Assembly (NCBI GenBank): GCA_964348665.1
Contig: CAYGDP010000001.1
Location: 124,001 to 188,000, forward strand
Direction of reading: 5' to 3'
Origin: CAYGDP01 sp964348665
Lineage (GTDB): Bacteria; Verrucomicrobiota; Verrucomicrobiia; Palsa-1439; CAYGDP01
DNA length: 64,000 nt
Made by a program: the position numbers and the translations under genes. Under the pieces are notes generated by a model. The model was given only the letters and a program-made list of their open reading frames with translations. It did not search any database and was not told the origin of the DNA. Positions 61,501 to 64,000 of the stretch are shown here, in pieces; the first letter of the stretch is position 1; every line of letters starts with the position of its first letter.

Positions 61501-62419
61501 CAAGCTCAACGACAAATTCAATGGCGCGCCGACGGTGAAGTGGCTCGGCATGGACGTGCCGCGCATCTGGCGCAGCGGCAATCGCGGCAATGTCGCGTCG
61601 GTGCTCATCGAAAAACCCGCGCGGGGCGATTTTCTTCCTGTGGTGGATGGCGGCTTCAGCCTCCAATACAGCCCGTTGATGGAATATCGCGAGGGCAAAG
61701 GGATGATCCTGTTTTGCCAGATGGACGTGACGGGTCGGACGGAAAACGATCCGGCCGCCGAGCGGATTGTAAGAAATATTTTCAACCATGTTGCCGCGTG
61801 GAAACCGTCGCCCGCTCGCAAAGCGTTTTATGTCGGAGGCGAGGCGGGAAAAAGTCATCTGGAAAAGATTGGCGTGATGACAGAGGCCTACGACGGCGGG
61901 AAACTCTCCGCCGACCAAGTCTTGATCATTGGGACCAGTGACGGGCTAAACAAAATCGGCGGGATTGGCGATGGACGCGTGTTGGAGATTGGCTACGACG
62001 AAGGCGACAAAAAATCCGAGCACATCGCGGCCTTTTTTGAGCCATTCGCCGGGCAATCGCCGTTTGCGGGCATTGGCCCCGCCGACGTTCACAGTCGCGA
62101 CCCGCGCGCGATACCGCTCAAGACCAATGCCACAAAGGTTTTTGGCAACGGCGTTCTCGCCGAGAACGACAACGTAATCTACTGCCAACTCGCGCCGTGG
62201 CAGTTCGATTACTCGAAGCAATACAATCTCAAACGCACTTTTCGCCGCACATCATTCCTCGTGAATCGTCTGCTGGCGAACCAGGGTGTTGCCGGCTCGA
62301 CGCCAATCCTGGACCGGTTCAGCAAGCCGGTCGTGGACGGTGAGAAACGCTGGCTGGACGGGCTTTATCTCGACACACCCGAAGAAATGGATGATCCCTA
62401 TCGGTTTTTCCGCTGGTAA
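58565..62419 (+). CDS. Secreted GH2-like glycoside hydrolase, 1284 aa
   Basis: A signal anchor (WKWIVSVACYVVAVAGSLSA) leads to a GH2 layout: sugar-binding jelly-roll with WQPASDEILPTVAWGYFKVPG, immunoglobulin-like domain, then a TIM barrel. The nucleophile Glu is in MFTCEYGAPFGWDW (about 559). The usual acid/base stretch, S-L-G-N-E in GH2, aligns with SMSHNS (about 463-468), so the catalytic Glu is replaced by Asn; Glu473 is a possible substitute. Residues about 860-1110 resemble a GATase-like or beta-galactosidase trimerisation domain (VVMFEQTSDVLEKRFGF). ATG 58565 has CGGA upstream. Substrate unknown. Confidence 0.75.
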   Translation: MKIFSSNRAAVGRQFYFWKWIVSVACYVVAVAGSLSAAEVLPDGVKAVWDLGKSFREKTQTRERVSLNGLWRWQPASDEILPTVAWGYFKVPGSWPGITDYMQKDFQTLYAHPDWKNTKLGSVGAAWYQREITIPAEWAGRRIAVTTEYVNSFAAMFVDGNLAGEIRFPSGEVDVTKLCTPGSKHLLSLRVNAMPLKGVMLSYNDTNRAKEVKGEVRRRGLCGDIWLVAIPLTERIADVKVETSVRKSEVTVSVVMDGLAADLQYTLRAAIRDGSRVVHEFSSPPFNGGRVSFTEKWKPAKLWDIHTPQNQFELSVTLLDAKEKPFDTSLPVRFGFRELWIDGRDFYLNGSRIFLSAVPLDNAEIGAATATYEAAKESLLRLKSFGINFVYTHNYDCNPGSHLSFEEIFRAADDVGMLVSFSQPHFSNYDWKAAAADANNGYARHAEFYVHVAQNHPSVVFYSMSHNSTGYNEDMNPDLIDGKNDPRDNWAKNNMKLALRAEAIVHRLDPSRIIYHHSSGNLGPMHNSNFYPNFAPIQELNDWFEHWSNEGVKPMFTCEYGAPFGWDWTMYRGWHNGKRDFGSARVPWEYCSAEWNAQFLGDRAFKLGEFEKDNLRFEAKQFREGKLFYRWDYPHPPGSPLLDDQQTVAAMYIADNWRAFRTRGLSANSPWDFAPYWKRRDGLDRKRVELKTDWDNLQRPGYSPDYIEQRYERMDVAFDRADWIPTASADALIRNNQPLLAYIAGKPASVTSKDHNFLAGETVEKQLVIVNNSRETVSFTVWWSERLTMPEMSQLTKIDTLLTGEQKRIPLYFNLPARIASGAYELHSAVISANGEKQNDSFTINILAPQPAVKSSTNIALFDPKGETTKLLGSLGVRAQAVDANADLSAYDTLVVGKGGLSTDAPAPSIAHVRDGLKVVMFEQTSDVLEKRFGFRTAEYGLRQVWPRVPDHPLLAGLDADTLRDWRGAATILPSRLTYKLNDKFNGAPTVKWLGMDVPRIWRSGNRGNVASVLIEKPARGDFLPVVDGGFSLQYSPLMEYREGKGMILFCQMDVTGRTENDPAAERIVRNIFNHVAAWKPSPARKAFYVGGEAGKSHLEKIGVMTEAYDGGKLSADQVLIIGTSDGLNKIGGIGDGRVLEIGYDEGDKKSEHIAAFFEPFAGQSPFAGIGPADVHSRDPRAIPLKTNATKVFGNGVLAENDNVIYCQLAPWQFDYSKQYNLKRTFRRTSFLVNRLLANQGVAGSTPILDRFSKPVVDGEKRWLDGLYLDTPEEMDDPYRFFRW

Positions 62420-62687
62420 AATCCACGCGCGAAACGAGTTAAGCAGAAGTGATGAAAAGCGTATTTTGCAGATACACACCTTCCTTGTCACAGGACACAT
62501 TTTTGCTACATCCATTTTGATATTTTACAATTGCTAATTCAGACCGCACGCCGTATTTTCAAGCCGTAATGAACGGAGCGGGCATGACAAAATCTTCCGA
62601 CAGTAAAACTGTCTACTTTGGTCGGCAGACCAAACCAGCTATGAAATCTTCTTAACGAGTCAGCCACAAATTAAAAGGGGTAATCAA
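62420..62687. other. Spacer with two perfect hairpins before the last gene
   Basis: No gene is supported in these 268 bases. GACAG / CTGTC (62599-62613, loop TAAAA) and TTTGGTC / GACCAAA (62617-62634, loop GGCA) are perfect hairpins four bases apart. Neither has a T run, so they are less likely to be terminators than leader structures or a repeat. AAAAGGGG near 62673-62680 is the ribosome binding site of the last gene. Confidence 0.45.
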
Positions 62688-64000
62688 GTGAAAATCACAA
62701 GACTATCAACAAAGTTGGCTGTGGTCTCGGCGATTTGCACTATGGCGTTGGTCAGCCATGGGCAAATCATTTCCACCAATATCGTTCCCGACCGTGGTCC
62801 TGGCGCCAGCGGGGCAATGACCATGCCTGGAAATCTTTCCGATTTTTGGTTGGCGGGGAAATTGTCGGCTACCGACCCCTCGGCTAAAATGACGGTCACC
62901 AACAACGGTGTGACTGTTGGTGCACTCACCGTCACGGGCGAAAGTTTTGTAGGCAAAGTGCCACTGGTTTTAGGCGATAATAAACTGGAGGTAACATATA
63001 GCAATGACAAGGGTGTGACGATAACCCGCCCCTATACGGTTATCCGGTCAGACCGCTATCGGGCTGATATCACGTCGCCAACTCCGGGTAAGTTTGCCAA
63101 TGGACAGCCGCAATCCGTCTTTGGATTTGTGAGCGCATTACTGGACGAGGGCACAACTGGCGCTGCAACTATAAAGAGCGTGGCGATCAATGGAGTGCCT
63201 GCGACCTTGACATCGCCGGATGGTTCTGGAAATCGCGGTCTTTACGCGCCGGGTGTAGCGCCACCCGACTGCGATCATTTTCTCATCTTGACTGCCGAGA
63301 TCGCATGGGAGAATGGAGCGATTTTTAAGATTCCGCTTGGGCTGCTGGAAGGGTACTTGATTACCGAAATGCAGCGCGAGTATCATTTTGAGTTCCTGCA
63401 TTTTCAAGAATTTACCCCGCTCTGGTTCGTAAGCACATCGAGCCACCGATTGGATCTGTACTACAACTTCACCTGCCAACCACCAGCGCTCCCGCTCCAG
63501 CCCAATAGCTTCGCGGATGCATACCGCTGGATTCCAGACACCGATTTCGTTGGAGCGCCGGGTCTCGGCACTGTCGGCTGGCTACCGGATATATACTTAT
63601 ACGAAGAAAAATATTTACCGCAGCCACCCTTGAAGGAAGGTTTTATATGGGGAGGCAGTCTGGACTATGGGTTTCGGTTTGGCACGGAGGATGGCCACAA
63701 CTGTAGTTTTTCGGATTGTAGCCGGCAGGGTTTTTACAAATGGACGTTTGATGCCTCGCTGATGTTTCGCGCCCCCGCCAGCTACGGACCGAATACGCCG
63801 GTGATATTCACCTTTGAAGGAATCGAGTATGGCAAACGTTCGATTGATGACCTGGATTTGTCTCTGGTCAAGTACAACGGGAAAGACCCGGTTACGTGGG
63901 ATAACGCTCGCAAAACCGCTAGCTACTTGGTGACGCTCGATGGCGGCGCGAGTTATAGTTTGGGAGCGGGCAGCTTTTCATGGCCGGCTATAACTGACAG
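62688..64000 (+). CDS. Secreted hypothetical protein (3' partial)
   Basis: GTG 62688 follows AAAAGGGG by seven bases; the frame is open to the window end (437 codons), so the gene continues. A signal peptide (LAVVSAICTMALVSHGQ) precedes an immunoglobulin-like beta domain (MTVTNNGVTVGALTVTGESF, LGDNKLEVTYSND) and a second region with Cys residues and many aromatics (YYNFTCQPPALPLQP, DGHNCSFSDCSRQGF). No catalytic motif is recognised. It may be a surface or sugar-binding protein. It is separated from the GH2-like gene by 268 bases, so probably a separate transcript. Confidence 0.65.
   Translation, partial: MKITRLSTKLAVVSAICTMALVSHGQIISTNIVPDRGPGASGAMTMPGNLSDFWLAGKLSATDPSAKMTVTNNGVTVGALTVTGESFVGKVPLVLGDNKLEVTYSNDKGVTITRPYTVIRSDRYRADITSPTPGKFANGQPQSVFGFVSALLDEGTTGAATIKSVAINGVPATLTSPDGSGNRGLYAPGVAPPDCDHFLILTAEIAWENGAIFKIPLGLLEGYLITEMQREYHFEFLHFQEFTPLWFVSTSSHRLDLYYNFTCQPPALPLQPNSFADAYRWIPDTDFVGAPGLGTVGWLPDIYLYEEKYLPQPPLKEGFIWGGSLDYGFRFGTEDGHNCSFSDCSRQGFYKWTFDASLMFRAPASYGPNTPVIFTFEGIEYGKRSIDDLDLSLVKYNGKDPVTWDNARKTASYLVTLDGGASYSLGAGSFSWPAITD

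Overview
The window looks like a chromosomal segment of a Gram-negative heterotroph, most likely a Verrucomicrobiota member of the Pedosphaera/Limisphaera type; Planctomycetota is the main alternative. This is inferred from the gene families: four secreted formylglycine sulfatases with their own activating enzyme, Tat-exported Gfo/Idh oxidoreductase and xylose-isomerase-like proteins, secreted PQQ-type beta-propellers, a giant protein with an N-terminal LEQR-AAP motif, and TolC outer-membrane channels. Gene families and housekeeping genes (murA, prmC, ffh, parA) rule out a plasmid or phage as the main content. No rRNA, tRNA or CRISPR array was seen.

Layout. 1-2034: the right end of a phage-like structural module (tail-fibre-like protein and two small genes) closed by a terminator. 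2405-21133: a run of 14 genes on the minus strand for polysaccharide and sulfate-ester breakdown: GH81 beta-1,3-glucanase, four sulfatases, a membrane-anchored formylglycine-generating enzyme (FGE), a secreted ADP-ribosylglycohydrolase-like protein, a degenerate ketol-acid-reductoisomerase-like protein, TolC, a PQQ propeller, a Gfo/Idh protein and ParA. Two short 3'-end gene relics (a sulfatase and an FGE) lie inside it. 21292-25370: SMR transporter, prmC, murA, ffh. 25559-26946: two unknown genes among palindromic repeats. 27089-31939: a three-subunit molybdenum hydroxylase interrupted by a secreted VOC protein and a four-helix-bundle gene. 32145-33603: thiH and thiS. 33633-40679: a 2348-residue FG-GAP/glycine-rich surface protein. 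40807-44703: a UDP-xylose-synthase-like gene, then a translationally coupled phospholipid module (unknown protein, CDP-alcohol phosphatidyltransferase, CdsA paralogue, PlsC). 44770-45957: a Fic protein. 46367-54921: a secreted unknown, intradiol dioxygenase, PQQ propeller and a TolC/membrane-fusion/MacB-type export system. 54937-57539: a second, Tat-exported molybdenum hydroxylase. 57619-62419: a TIM-barrel isomerase-like protein and a GH2-like enzyme. 62688-64000: the start of a secreted unknown protein.

The most unusual signal is not one gene but a set of short dispersed repeats that overlap gene ends. TTGGAGTTTGG-type repeats encode the signal-peptide core of two different sulfatases; a CACGAAT-type hairpin repeat encodes the signal peptide of a PQQ protein; a 21-base repeat is shared by a sulfatase 5' end and the leader of a molybdenum hydroxylase gene; and a GTTAAATCGTTGAAT repeat covers the last codons of three consecutive genes and brackets the four-helix-bundle gene as inverted copies. 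These suggest that dispersed repeats supply new protein termini, notably export signals.

Limits: everything comes from reading the sequence. Family names rest on recognised motifs, starts were chosen by ribosome binding site and overlap, and no database search was possible.
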